A stretch of 29,911 bases of DNA from an uncultured Clostridia bacterium (lineage in GTDB: Bacteria; Bacillota; Clostridia; Lachnospirales; CAG-274). Of the stretch, positions 8,079 to 15,662 are shown piece after piece. Within the stretch, counting starts at the first letter, position 1. Each line of letters starts with the position of its first letter. The stretch is from positions 1 to 29,911 of the forward strand of contig CAJTVH010000004.1 of assembly GCA_910579745.1 (NCBI GenBank), written 5' to 3'. Under the pieces are notes generated by a model. That model was not told the DNA's origin, made no database searches, and saw nothing but the letters and a program-made list of their open reading frames with translations. Made by a program: the position numbers and the translations under genes.

Positions 8079-9404
8079 ATGTATGAACTTATAATACTAA
8101 TAAGTAAATATTTGTTCTTATTTTATATTATTACTTTTATGTGGCAAAGTTTAAAAATAATTTTAACACAAAAAAATATAACGCGAAGCGACATAAAAAC
8201 TTGTGCGTCTCGCCAATATATCATGATAATACTCTTTCACGTCAATTCATTTTTAATATTGTCATTTAATAATGAAACGGCTTATTTTGACTTAAACACT
8301 TTACTCGTGTGTTTTTTATGGATAATACTTTTTACTCTCGCGAATTTTGTTTTAAAACTGACATATCCAGGCGGAGACAAACTTATGTGGAATAGTATAT
8401 TTTTTTTATGTGATATAGGACTTGTAACGCTTCAAAGATTAAATCCAAACCTAGCCCATAAACAGCTTTTATGGCTCTTCTTAGGATTTCTTATAGTATT
8501 TTTAATGCCTTTCGCGCTTAACTTTATAAAAGATCTATCAAAATTAAAATATCTTTACCTTGTGCTATCTCTTATAATGATTTTAACAACATTTTTTTTC
8601 GGAGATACAGCCGGCGGAGCCAAAAACTGGCTAACAATAAAAAATTTCACATTTCAGCCCTCAGAGCTTATAAAAATTTTATTTATACTGTACCTTGTTG
8701 CGGAACTGGCGAAACCAAAACTTAAACCAATAAATATAATTATACCAACAATAATAAGTGGCTTTGTAATTCTTTCGCTTGTATTTCAAAAAGATTTGGG
8801 AAGCGCCTTAATATTTTTCGTGACATATATGGTTGTAATATATATAACAACCTCCAGTAATTTAATATTATTTATCGGAGTTTTAGTCTCTTTGATAGGC
8901 TCTTTTATAGCGTATAATATTTTCGAGCATATAAAAATAAGAATCTCCGCGTGGATAAATCCATGGGCCGATATAGAGCATGGAGGTTACCAAATAACAC
9001 AGTCGTTATTCGCGCTTGGAACTTACGGTCTTTTAGGCTCAGGGCTAAACAACGGAATGCCGTCAGCGATTCCAGTTGTAGAAAGGGACTTTATATTTTC
9101 CGCTATATGCGAGGAGTTTGGAATAATTTTCGCCATATGTATAATTTTAATTTTTTTAACAATATTTTATATCTGTATGAAAACGGCTCTTAACTCAAGA
9201 AACAGATATATGAGCGTTCTTGTGTCCGCGTTAACTTGTTTAATGTGTTTCCAAACATTTTTAATTATAGGTGGAGTAATAAAATTAATTCCGATGACAG
9301 GTGTAACACTGCCATTTATAAGCTATGGCGGGACGTCGATGATAATCAGCTTTATAATATTCGGAATAATACAATGGATTTGCTCTTTAACGGCAAAACC
9401 GTAA
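8079..9404 (+). CDS. SEDS-family peptidoglycan glycosyltransferase (FtsW/RodA)
   Basis: A polytopic membrane protein of 441 residues with about ten or eleven membrane segments. It polymerises lipid II glycan strands together with a class B penicillin-binding protein. SEDS motifs visible: GGAKNWL followed by FQPSELIKI, GSGLNNGMPSAIPVVERDFI, EEFG, and the C-terminal GVTLPFISYGGTS. The frame opens at GTG 8067, but GGAGAGTGA (8062-8070) would overlap that codon; the ATG at 8079 is at the right distance. The transpeptidase gene follows 32 bases later. The pair could serve division (FtsW), elongation (RodA) or sporulation (SpoVE). Placement after zapA favours division, but motifs alone do not decide. 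Confidence 0.92.
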   Translation: MYELIILISKYLFLFYIITFMWQSLKIILTQKNITRSDIKTCASRQYIMIILFHVNSFLILSFNNETAYFDLNTLLVCFLWIILFTLANFVLKLTYPGGDKLMWNSIFFLCDIGLVTLQRLNPNLAHKQLLWLFLGFLIVFLMPFALNFIKDLSKLKYLYLVLSLIMILTTFFFGDTAGGAKNWLTIKNFTFQPSELIKILFILYLVAELAKPKLKPINIIIPTIISGFVILSLVFQKDLGSALIFFVTYMVVIYITTSSNLILFIGVLVSLIGSFIAYNIFEHIKIRISAWINPWADIEHGGYQITQSLFALGTYGLLGSGLNNGMPSAIPVVERDFIFSAICEEFGIIFAICIILIFLTIFYICMKTALNSRNRYMSVLVSALTCLMCFQTFLIIGGVIKLIPMTGVTLPFISYGGTSMIISFIIFGIIQWICSLTAKP

Positions 9405-9436
9405 ATTCCAAAAGATAAACACAAAAGGTGATACAA

Positions 9437-10822
9437 ATGAAAAAAAACATGAAAAGAGTATTCTTTTTTTACTCCCTTTTATTTATTGCGCTAATAGCTC
9501 ATTTAATATATTTCACAATATTTGAAAAAGATACTTCTTTAAATTCATACAACCCTCGATTAAATGTAATTGACAATAGTATACAAAGAGGAATGATTTT
9601 CGATTCTAATGGTATAACCCTCGCGGAAACAGTGACATCCGGAGGCAGTATACAGAGAAATTACTATTATCCCGAGGAATTTTGCCATATAATAGGATAT
9701 ATGCCAAAAGGCAAATCAGGGCTTGAGGCAAAAAGCAATTTTACGCTTCAAAAACTTGATAACGAATTATATCAAAGAATACAGACAATATTTTCAGAGA
9801 CAAGCAAGCCCAGAGGAAATAATATTTTTATAACAATAGACAGCAAACTCCAGCAATACGTACATGAAAAACTAGGAAAAACAAAAGGAGCTGTTGTAGT
9901 GCTTGAACCCCAAACAGGAAAAGTATTGTCAATGGTTTCCTACCCTGACTTCAACCCTATGAAAATAGAAAAAAATTGGGATAATCTTAAAAATGACAAA
10001 GATAACAGTCCCCTGTTAAACAGAGCGGCTCAGGGGCTTTATCCGCCAGGTTCCACATTTAAGATATTAACCGCCGGAGCTGAAATAGAAACAAATTCCA
10101 ATTATGAGAGTTTTTCTTACGATTGTGAGGGAGAAGATTTTTTCGACCAAAAGAAGATACATTGTTTTAACTCAACAGTCCACGGAAAAATAGGACTGAG
10201 TGAAGCTTTAGAAAACTCATGTAACACCTTTTTCGCCACAATAGGAGAAAAATTTGAAAAAGGCGTCCTTTTTTCTTACGCTGAAAAAGCTATGTTTAAT
10301 AAACCATTTGACTACACCCTTGAGTATAATAAAAGCTCTTTTACTTTATCCGAAACAGCGACACCCACAGAAATTGTGGAGACATCAATAGGTCAGGGAA
10401 AAACCCTTGTTTCTCCCCTGCATATGGCGATGATAACGGCTTCCGTCGCTAATAAGGGAATAATGATGAAACCTTATATAATCGACCATATAGAATCTTA
10501 TTCAAGAAACCCTATTGACACAACAGAACCTGAAGTCTTGTCAGAAGTTTTTTCCGAGGAAACGGCGAAAAAACTTACTGAAATGATGGTAAAAGTAGTA
10601 GAAAATGGAACAGGAACGGAAGCTAAAATAAAAGGAGTGTCTATAGCCGGAAAAACTGGAACAGCGGAAAACTCATCTGGAAAAGACCACTCGTGGTTTA
10701 CGGCTTTCGCTCCGTCTGAAAATCCCAAAATCGTTGTAACCGTACTTTTAGAAAACGCCGGAAACGGCAGCAAAGCTATTCCCCTCGCCCATGATATTAT
10801 AAAAAAAGCGCTGAATAATTAA
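9437..10822 (+). CDS. Class B penicillin-binding protein (transpeptidase)
   Basis: A 461-residue D,D-transpeptidase that cross-links glycan made by the adjacent SEDS protein. It has an N-terminal membrane anchor (about residues 8-27), a short non-catalytic region with RGMIFDSNG, and a transpeptidase domain with all three motifs: Ser206-T-F-Lys209 in PPGSTFK, Ser261-x-Asn263 in SCNTF, and Lys406-Thr-Gly in KTGTAE. It is shorter than typical FtsI or PBP2 (about 600-700) because the pedestal is small, like the PbpA group of actinobacteria that is likewise paired with a SEDS gene. The ATG at 9437 is preferred over the GTG at 9428, since AAAGGTGA overlaps the latter. Translation ends 148 bases before a bidirectional palindrome. 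Confidence 0.92.
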   Translation: MKKNMKRVFFFYSLLFIALIAHLIYFTIFEKDTSLNSYNPRLNVIDNSIQRGMIFDSNGITLAETVTSGGSIQRNYYYPEEFCHIIGYMPKGKSGLEAKSNFTLQKLDNELYQRIQTIFSETSKPRGNNIFITIDSKLQQYVHEKLGKTKGAVVVLEPQTGKVLSMVSYPDFNPMKIEKNWDNLKNDKDNSPLLNRAAQGLYPPGSTFKILTAGAEIETNSNYESFSYDCEGEDFFDQKKIHCFNSTVHGKIGLSEALENSCNTFFATIGEKFEKGVLFSYAEKAMFNKPFDYTLEYNKSSFTLSETATPTEIVETSIGQGKTLVSPLHMAMITASVANKGIMMKPYIIDHIESYSRNPIDTTEPEVLSEVFSEETAKKLTEMMVKVVENGTGTEAKIKGVSIAGKTGTAENSSGKDHSWFTAFAPSENPKIVVTVLLENAGNGSKAIPLAHDIIKKALNN

Positions 10823-10970
10823 TTCTACATTGGCGCCATTTAAAAATAGAGATAATTTTAGAACCAATTATATTTATTTTTAAATAGAATTAGTTTGTTA
10901 TAAATTGAATTTATCTTTTGATTTTTTTCTTCATAAATTAACCTCTCACACTGACTTATTTCTCATTACG

Positions 10971-11016
10971 CATATATAAAAATCCCGATAATATATTATC
11001 GGGATTTTTATATATG
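10971..11016. terminator. Perfect 46-bp palindrome, bidirectional terminator
   Basis: The two 23-base arms (10971-10993 and 10994-11016) are exact reverse complements with no unpaired spacer. Each arm carries AAAAATCCCGATAATA or its complement, so each strand has a GC-containing stem followed by a T-run. It sits between the convergent pbp and hydG genes, five bases after the hydG stop, where a two-way terminator is expected. Confidence 0.85.
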
Positions 11017-11021
11017 ACACT

Positions 11022-12440
11022 CTAAAATCTAAAATCTCTTTTTCCTTTTTCAATTTCCTCAATATTTTTAATCGCGATGTTTTTTACTTTATCACTTAAT
11101 ATCTTGTTAATTTCAGCTTTTATAACTTCCTCGCCTTTTTCCCTCGTATCTTCCAAAGCGTAATCCATAAGATACTCTTTTAAAGTCATAAGAGCGTTAG
11201 GCTGACAACAATTAGCAATCTGTCCCGCTTTAACAAGAGACATAAATCTGTCTCCTGTTCTTCCCTCTCTGTAACAAGCGGTACAAAAACTGGGTATGTA
11301 TCCAAGCTTTAAAAGCCAATTTACAACCTCGTCAAGAGTGCGCCGATCCTCAACATCAAACTGAGCGGAATTATCCTCTTCTTTTTCTTCCTCGGCATAT
11401 CCTCCGACACTTGTTCTTGAACCTCCGCTTATTTGAGAAATTCCAAGATCAAGAACCTTTTCTCTTGTTTTTTGAGATTCTCTTGTGGAAATAATCATTC
11501 CTGTATAAGGAACGGCAATCCTTAACACAGCCACAATTTTCTCAAAAATCTCATCTGAAATGGCGTTTGTAAAGTCGTCAGGGTCAATATCGTCAGCAGG
11601 ACGTATCCTGGGAACACTTATAGTATGAGGTCCAACGCCCATAGCCGCCTCCAAATGTTCAGCGTGCATCAAAATTCCAACAAAATCATATCTATACATA
11701 TTAAGACCAAATAAAACGCCTATCCCCACATCGTCTATTCCGCCCTCCATAGCTCTGTCCATGGCTTCCGTGTGATAAGCGTAATTGCTTTTAGGACCTG
11801 TTGGGTGTAATGTTTCATAGGATTTTTTATTGTAAGTTTCCTGAAATAAAATATATGTTCCTATTCCGGCATCCTTAAGTTTTTTATAATTTTCCACGGT
11901 AGTAGCGGCAATATTTACATTAACTCGCCTTATAGCCCCGTTTTTATGTTTAATTGAATAAATAGTTTTTATACAGTCGAGTATATATTCAATGGGATTG
12001 TTTACAGGGTCTTCCCCAGCCTCAATCGCAAGTCTTTTATGCCCCATATCCTGTAACGCGGTAACTTCTTTTACAATATCATCACTCGTAAGTTTTTTTC
12101 TGTTTATATGTTTATTTTTATAATGATATGGACAATAAACACAGCCGTTTACGCAATAATTGGAAAGATATAAGGGAGCGAACATGACAATTCTGTTGCC
12201 ATAAAACTTTTGTTTAATTTCTTTAGCGAGTTTAAAAATTCTCAAATTCTCTTCCTTAAGATCGCATTCAAGCAAAACAGCGGCTTCCCTGTGAGAAAGG
12301 CCTTTACATTTCTCGGCTTTTCTGATAATAGAATCAATAAGAGCCTTGTCACTCTTATTCTGACAGGCATAACGAATAGTTTCTTGAATCTCATCATCAT
12401 CAATAAACTCTTCCGCCTTTTTTGATTTTACGTCATACAT
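11022..12440 (-). CDS. hydG: [FeFe] hydrogenase H-cluster maturase HydG (radical SAM tyrosine lyase)
   Basis: HydG cleaves tyrosine to p-cresol and dehydroglycine, releasing the CO and cyanide that become ligands of the [FeFe]-hydrogenase H-cluster iron. The radical-SAM motif Cys96-x3-Cys100-x2-Cys103 (CVNGCVYC) sits after MFAPLYLSNY. The HydG-specific C-terminal cluster motif Cys386-x2-Cys389-x22-Cys412 (CTAC, then ANCC) separates it from ThiH. Other family stretches are IAATTVENYKKL and SVPRIRPADD. Length, 472 residues, matches the family. The ATG at 12440 follows AAGGGAG; the in-frame GTG at 12458 would overlap that site. It is co-transcribed with the TM1266-type gene. HydE, HydF and the hydrogenase itself are not in this window, so they must be encoded elsewhere if the pathway works. 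Confidence 0.96.
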   Translation of the reverse strand: MYDVKSKKAEEFIDDDEIQETIRYACQNKSDKALIDSIIRKAEKCKGLSHREAAVLLECDLKEENLRIFKLAKEIKQKFYGNRIVMFAPLYLSNYCVNGCVYCPYHYKNKHINRKKLTSDDIVKEVTALQDMGHKRLAIEAGEDPVNNPIEYILDCIKTIYSIKHKNGAIRRVNVNIAATTVENYKKLKDAGIGTYILFQETYNKKSYETLHPTGPKSNYAYHTEAMDRAMEGGIDDVGIGVLFGLNMYRYDFVGILMHAEHLEAAMGVGPHTISVPRIRPADDIDPDDFTNAISDEIFEKIVAVLRIAVPYTGMIISTRESQKTREKVLDLGISQISGGSRTSVGGYAEEEKEEDNSAQFDVEDRRTLDEVVNWLLKLGYIPSFCTACYREGRTGDRFMSLVKAGQIANCCQPNALMTLKEYLMDYALEDTREKGEEVIKAEINKILSDKVKNIAIKNIEEIEKGKRDFRF

Positions 12441-12460
12441 AAAAATTTCTCCCTTCACAG

Positions 12461-12521
12461 GGTATGTCTGAAAATAAAACTTTTACGCTTTCCGCAGCTA
12501 TTCATAGTTATCAAACATACC
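12461..12521 (-). other. Intercistronic hairpin before hydG
   Basis: GGTATGT (12461-12467) and ACATACC (12515-12521) form a seven-base stem enclosing 47 bases between the TM1266-type stop and the hydG ribosome site. It could influence processing or translation of hydG. The stem is short and the claim rests on base pairing alone. Confidence 0.35.
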
Positions 12522-12526
12522 ACAGG

Positions 12527-12775
12527 TTATTTTGATTTATAGTACATAACCTTTGTATAGACGTCAGGGAGCATTCCAAGCTTACCGGAAACAGAACTTA
12601 TAATATCATTAGGCGCGTCAAAAATAACGCTTATAATCGAAATATTTCTTTTTGAGTAAGGCATACCCATTCTTCCGATTATAAACTCACCATATTCATG
12701 AAGAATCCCATTAACCTTTTCGGCTCTGTTAGTTTCCTCAATAACAATACCAATCATAGCAATTTTATTTTCCAC
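12527..12775 (-). CDS. TM1266-family iron-only hydrogenase system putative regulator
   Basis: An 82-residue protein of the TM1266 family, small ACT/NikR-C-like proteins regularly found beside hydE, hydF and hydG. Features seen: an N-terminal strand IAMIGIVIEE, then NRAEKVNGILHEYGEFIIGRMGMPY, and a second ferredoxin-like half ISIISVIFDAPNDIISSVSGKLG. It lacks a recognisable DNA-binding motif, so 'regulator' is a family name rather than a shown function. The GTG start at 12775 follows GGAGGG by six bases. That ribosome site can pair with upstream leader sequence. It is the first gene of a two-gene operon with hydG. Confidence 0.85.
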   Translation of the reverse strand: MENKIAMIGIVIEETNRAEKVNGILHEYGEFIIGRMGMPYSKRNISIISVIFDAPNDIISSVSGKLGMLPDVYTKVMYYKSK

Positions 12776-12900
12776 GAAAAGCCCTCCGATAAAATTCCGA
12801 ATAACCGCCTTGCCACTCGGAAATACCTCATGAGTCAGTACGATTACGATAAAAAATAAAATGTTTCCCGTAAGGAAAAACCTGCCGGGTCACACAACCA
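12776..12900 (-). promoter_or_regulatory. Structured 5' leader of the TM1266-hydG operon, possible translational riboswitch
   Basis: About 125 transcribed bases precede the first start codon. Reading the minus strand, a first hairpin pairs CCCG and AGG (12890-12880 region) with CCT and CGGG (ending near 12865). Further down, TTCCGA (12822-12817) can pair with TCGGAA (12800-12795), enclosing GTGGCAAGGCGG. The same TTCCGA can instead pair with TCGGAG (12789-12784), which contains the ribosome site GGAGGG. The two pairings exclude each other. I do not recognise a known riboswitch class. GAGTGGCAAGGCGG recalls a T-box core but lacks its invariant ACCGCG. Confidence 0.45.
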
Positions 12901-12905
12901 TTTTA

Positions 12906-12933
12906 ATTATACCACATATTTAAAAAAAATCAA
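12906..12933 (-). promoter_or_regulatory. Promoter of the TM1266-hydG operon
   Basis: On the minus strand TTGATT (12933-12928), a 16-base spacer and an extended -10 TGGTATAAT (TATAAT at 12911-12906). The -35 overlaps the TGA stop of the upstream hypothetical gene, so the hydrogenase genes have their own start site. No Rex-type operator (TTGTTAA with TTAACAA) is visible. Confidence 0.65.
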
Positions 12934-13427
12934 TATCTTTGATTTATATATCCGTCAATAACGGATTTTCTTATCTCATCGCTGAAAACCTCCATATCTT
13001 TCAGCCTTTTTAAAATAATCTCATTTGTTGAGTGTAATATCATATTGTAATTCTCAAGAACAATTTCAAAAAGCTTTCCTTTAAGAACTTTGCTCCTCAC
13101 ATATATAGGATACGCCAAGACTCCTTTATAATCTAAAAGCTCAATAACTTTTAAAGTAGCGTTATCCTTTTTCTCATAATAATAATCGGCTTTTTCACCC
13201 TCAAAAGAATTTGTAGCCCTCATTTTAATCTCTTTAGCCAAAGCGTTAAAATATTGATAATTAAACAAACCTTTCTCAACGGAATCAATTTTTTTAAAAG
13301 GCTCTGATTTTAGACTCAGAACAGCGTTAAGATTTTCCATAAGATACTCGCTTTTCGTCATATCTCCTTTTATATATTGTTCAATAAGGTTTTGCCTGTA
13401 TCTGAAATATTTGTTTAAAGCGTTCAC
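12930..13427 (-). CDS. Conserved hypothetical protein (possibly DUF6648-like)
   Basis: A 165-residue soluble protein, largely helical by composition, with no signal peptide or membrane segment. The start MNALNKYFRYRQNLIEQYIKG and the segment PFKKIDSVEKGLFNYQYFNA recall a firmicute family I associate with DUF6648; this is from memory and unverified. A central Lys/Asp/Tyr-rich segment (KADYYYEKKDNATLKVIELL) is followed by two predicted helices. The start is GTG at 13427 after AGGATAGG. It sits upstream of the hydG operon but that operon has its own promoter, so a shared function is not implied. Role unknown. Confidence 0.7.
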   Translation of the reverse strand: MNALNKYFRYRQNLIEQYIKGDMTKSEYLMENLNAVLSLKSEPFKKIDSVEKGLFNYQYFNALAKEIKMRATNSFEGEKADYYYEKKDNATLKVIELLDYKGVLAYPIYVRSKVLKGKLFEIVLENYNMILHSTNEIILKRLKDMEVFSDEIRKSVIDGYINQRY

Positions 13428-13535
13428 AAAAAACCTATCCTTTCAAAAAATATAATAACCCTAAAAAAACTTTGTTTAATTATACTTTAAAAAAACTTAT
13501 TTCTAGATATTACATATAGAATAAATAGTTTATTA

Positions 13536-13544
13536 TGATATAAT
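13536..13544 (+). promoter_or_regulatory. Extended -10 promoter of the orphan gene
   Basis: TGATATAAT (TATAAT at 13539-13544), about 88 bases before the ATG at 13632, within the same 14-base string TATGATATAATTAA as at the zapA promoter. No strong -35 is seen. Confidence 0.55.
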
Positions 13545-13631
13545 TAAATTATAAGAATTTGCCCACGATTTATAAAAAGTTATTTTAATTATAATAATTT
13601 CAACCCAAATTTTCCTGAAAGGATAATAAAA

Positions 13632-14045
13632 ATGCAAATAAACAAATACCCCAATTTTTGGAACTATTACATAAAAAATATATCTCCAAGACTTGAGCAA
13701 ATAGATATACTTTTAAAAACACAAAGCTGTAACATATCTAAAAAAACCGTCTCAATACTTCTTGATATAAGCGAGTATGATGTTGAGACAATAATGTTTA
13801 ATAAAAATATTAAATACATAACAAGCGAAAATTTTTTCTCAATTATGCTTAGCGGAAAAAGTTATATATGCAATATATTAAAAAAAGAATTTAAAAAAAG
13901 TCCTAAAAAGAAATATACGGCGGAAGATATATCTTATATATATAACATAGACTATAATAAAATAAAAAATGCGTTTAATTTTTTAAATATAAAAACAATT
14001 CCTTCCGACTCAATAAAAGCGATTTTTATACAAATTCCCTTATAA
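13632..14045 (+). CDS. Hypothetical protein with possible helix-turn-helix segments
   Basis: I do not recognise this 137-residue protein. It is basic, rich in Lys, Ile, Asn and Tyr, with no signal peptide or membrane helix. Two segments have the spacing of helix-turn-helix units: residues about 38-60 (KKTVSILLDISEYDVETIMF) and about 97-120 (YTAEDISYIYNIDYNKIKNA). This suggests a small DNA-binding protein, but weakly. It is the only plus-strand gene between 10.8 kb and the right edge and is flanked by minus-strand genes. It has its own extended -10 promoter and AAAGGAT ribosome site (13616-13622). Its codon use is very AT-rich (many ATA and AAA codons), somewhat more so than its neighbours. 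Confidence 0.65.
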   Translation: MQINKYPNFWNYYIKNISPRLEQIDILLKTQSCNISKKTVSILLDISEYDVETIMFNKNIKYITSENFFSIMLSGKSYICNILKKEFKKSPKKKYTAEDISYIYNIDYNKIKNAFNFLNIKTIPSDSIKAIFIQIPL

Positions 14046-14076
14046 ATAACGTTTAAAAATTATTAAATAAATCTTT

Positions 14077-14173
14077 ATAGCGTATCTTAAAAATTCTGAG
14101 TAAAATATCTCTTTCCCTATTTATATTAGAAGCGCTATAATATTTATAATAACAAAACTAAAGTATACGCTCA
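14077..14173. repeat. Palindromic repeat family, copy D (decayed)
   Basis: The left end ATAGCGTATCTTAAAAAT (14077-14094) and the right end around AAACTAAAGTATACGCTC (14155-14172) are inverted relatives of the family end. It ends ten bases from the stop codon of the DJ-1/PfpI gene, in the 3' position shared by all copies. It also lies after the convergent orphan gene. Confidence 0.6.
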
Positions 14174-14183
14174 TAACTAACTC

Positions 14184-14732
14184 TCAATTATATAAAAGTC
14201 CTTTACGTACCTCTTTCTCGCAATCCTCACCCTTTAAGCCTTTTAAAATATCCAGAGCGAAATCAATAGCGGTTCCTGGCCCTTTTGAGGTAATAATATT
14301 TTTATCGCGCACTACGCTTTCGTTCATAATTTCCGCTCCATCAAGAACTTTTTCAAAACCTGGATAACAAGTAGCCTTATAACCTTTAAGAACCCCGTTT
14401 ATTCCCAAAATAGACGGGGCGGCGCAAATGGCTGAAATCATTTTATTATTATCCGAGAAATATTTTATCACATCAATAATATCCTCGCTGTTTTTAAGAT
14501 TTTCCGTACCGACCCCACCGCCAGGAAGAATAATCATTTCAGCTTTAAGAGCAAAATCTTTATCAAACGTTTTATCCGCTATAACTTTAATATTACTTTT
14601 TCCAATAACTTCCGCTTTATCATTAATTGACATGGTAACAACGTCAGCATTTCCTCTCCTTAGTATATCAATAACTGATAAAGCCTCTATTTCCTCAAAT
14701 CCATCAGCTAAAAATAAAACAGTACTACTCAT
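14184..14732 (-). CDS. DJ-1/PfpI family protein
   Basis: A 182-residue protein of the DJ-1/ThiJ/PfpI superfamily, members of which act as glyoxalase III, deglycase-like or chaperone-like enzymes. The fold signature is clear: TVLFLADGFEEIEALSVIDIL with the conserved glutamate (residue 14 or 15), LPGGGVGTENL, and the nucleophilic Cys103 in the elbow ISAICAAPSILG. Near the end are ATCYPGFE and ITSKGPGTAIDFAL. Length is typical. I prefer the ATG at 14732, nine bases after AAAGG, over a TTG at 14741. The spo0A terminator lies upstream and a repeat copy downstream, so it is probably monocistronic. The exact substrate cannot be read from sequence. Confidence 0.92.
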   Translation of the reverse strand: MSSTVLFLADGFEEIEALSVIDILRRGNADVVTMSINDKAEVIGKSNIKVIADKTFDKDFALKAEMIILPGGGVGTENLKNSEDIIDVIKYFSDNNKMISAICAAPSILGINGVLKGYKATCYPGFEKVLDGAEIMNESVVRDKNIITSKGPGTAIDFALDILKGLKGEDCEKEVRKGLLYN

Positions 14733-14792
14733 ATTAATCAACCTTTCTTATCAATATAATAACATAAATTTACAAAAACCTCTATAATACTA

Positions 14793-14820
14793 AAAGCGTG
14801 CCATAAAATAGACACGCTTT
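14793..14820 (-). terminator. spo0A terminator
   Basis: AAAGCGTG (14793-14800) and CACGCTTT (14813-14820) form an eight-base stem with a 12-base loop, ending 11 bases after the spo0A stop. On the minus strand the stem is followed by a short T-run (CTTTTAG). Confidence 0.75.
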
Positions 14821-14831
14821 ATAAGTAATTA

Positions 14832-15617
14832 TTAAGACGCTTTAAGCTCAAGCCGAAGCCTATCAGCAATAAGCGCGATAAATTCGGAATTAGTTGGTTT
14901 GCCTTTATGATTGTTTATAGTATAACCAAAAAGAGAATCTATAACATCAACTTTTCCCCTGCTCCACGCAACCTCAATCGCGTGTCTTATAGCTCTTTCA
15001 ACCCTACTTGGAGTTGTCCCGCATTTTTTAGCGATAGATGGATAAAGTTCCTTGGTTATATAATTAAGGACGTCAATGTCATTAATTGCCATAATAATTG
15101 CCTCTCTCATATAGTGATAACCTCTTATATGAGCGGGAACGCCAATTTCATGTAAAATATTAGTAACTCTTGTTTCCAGATCTACCTCCGCCTTTTTAGC
15201 GAAACTGTCAAAAAGTGTGGATTGATTGGAATTTACAACTGGTTTCTCTTTTAGTTGACGAATTCTCGAAATAAGAAGTTCCATATCAAAAGGCTTCGCC
15301 ATATAATATTGTGCCCCAAGACTAAACGCTCTCTGAGTAATTTTTTCTTGAGTAATCGCGGTAAGCATAATGCAAATGGTATTTGTCTGAATTGTGCTGA
15401 GCTTTTCAAGGACCCCTATTCCATCAAGTCTTGGCATAATTCCGTCTAAAATCGCGACATCAGGCTTTTCGTTTACAATCATTTCATACGCTTCAATTCC
15501 GTCATAAGCAACCCCAATAACTTCCATATCCTCCTGCTTATCAAGAAAATTGCATACCAAATCGCAAAAATCCTTATTATCGTCTGCTATCAATACTTTT
15601 AATTTACCTTCTTCCAA
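14832..15617 (-). CDS. spo0A: Sporulation master response regulator Spo0A
   Basis: Spo0A is the phosphorelay response regulator that commits endospore-formers to sporulation. The receiver domain has the acidic pair Asp12-Asp13, phospho-acceptor Asp58 in VAILDGIMPRLDG, and the conserved Thr/Lys in LTAITQ and MAKPFD. The C-terminal effector domain shows the near-invariant HEIGVPAHIRGYHYMREAI, TTPSRVERAIRHAIEVAWSRG, FGYTI and KPTNSEFIALIADRLRL stretches. I start at the TTG at 15617, seven bases after GGGAGG, giving 261 residues (B. subtilis: 267); the ATG at 15632 overlaps the ribosome site. The usual clostridial neighbour spoIVB is absent here; a CYTH gene is immediately upstream. The gene has its own promoter and terminator. 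Confidence 0.97.
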   Translation of the reverse strand: MEEGKLKVLIADDNKDFCDLVCNFLDKQEDMEVIGVAYDGIEAYEMIVNEKPDVAILDGIMPRLDGIGVLEKLSTIQTNTICIMLTAITQEKITQRAFSLGAQYYMAKPFDMELLISRIRQLKEKPVVNSNQSTLFDSFAKKAEVDLETRVTNILHEIGVPAHIRGYHYMREAIIMAINDIDVLNYITKELYPSIAKKCGTTPSRVERAIRHAIEVAWSRGKVDVIDSLFGYTINNHKGKPTNSEFIALIADRLRLELKAS

Positions 15618-15662
15618 AATAATACCTCCCATTACTTTAAAATTGTAGTATATTACAAGATT

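Noticed and set aside
10838..10885. Terminator hairpin directly after the penicillin-binding protein gene
   Set aside because: ATTTAAAAATA and TATTTTTAAAT can pair, but the stem is entirely A/T with a 26-base loop and has no T-run. The palindrome at 10971 is a far better terminator.
12790..12830. T-box riboswitch or tRNA-like element before the TM1266-type gene (GAGTGGCAAGGCGG)
   Set aside because: It matches a T-box core at about 10 of 14 positions but lacks the invariant ACCGCG, and there is no stem I with a specifier loop. The tRNA D-arm likeness is not followed by anticodon or T arms.
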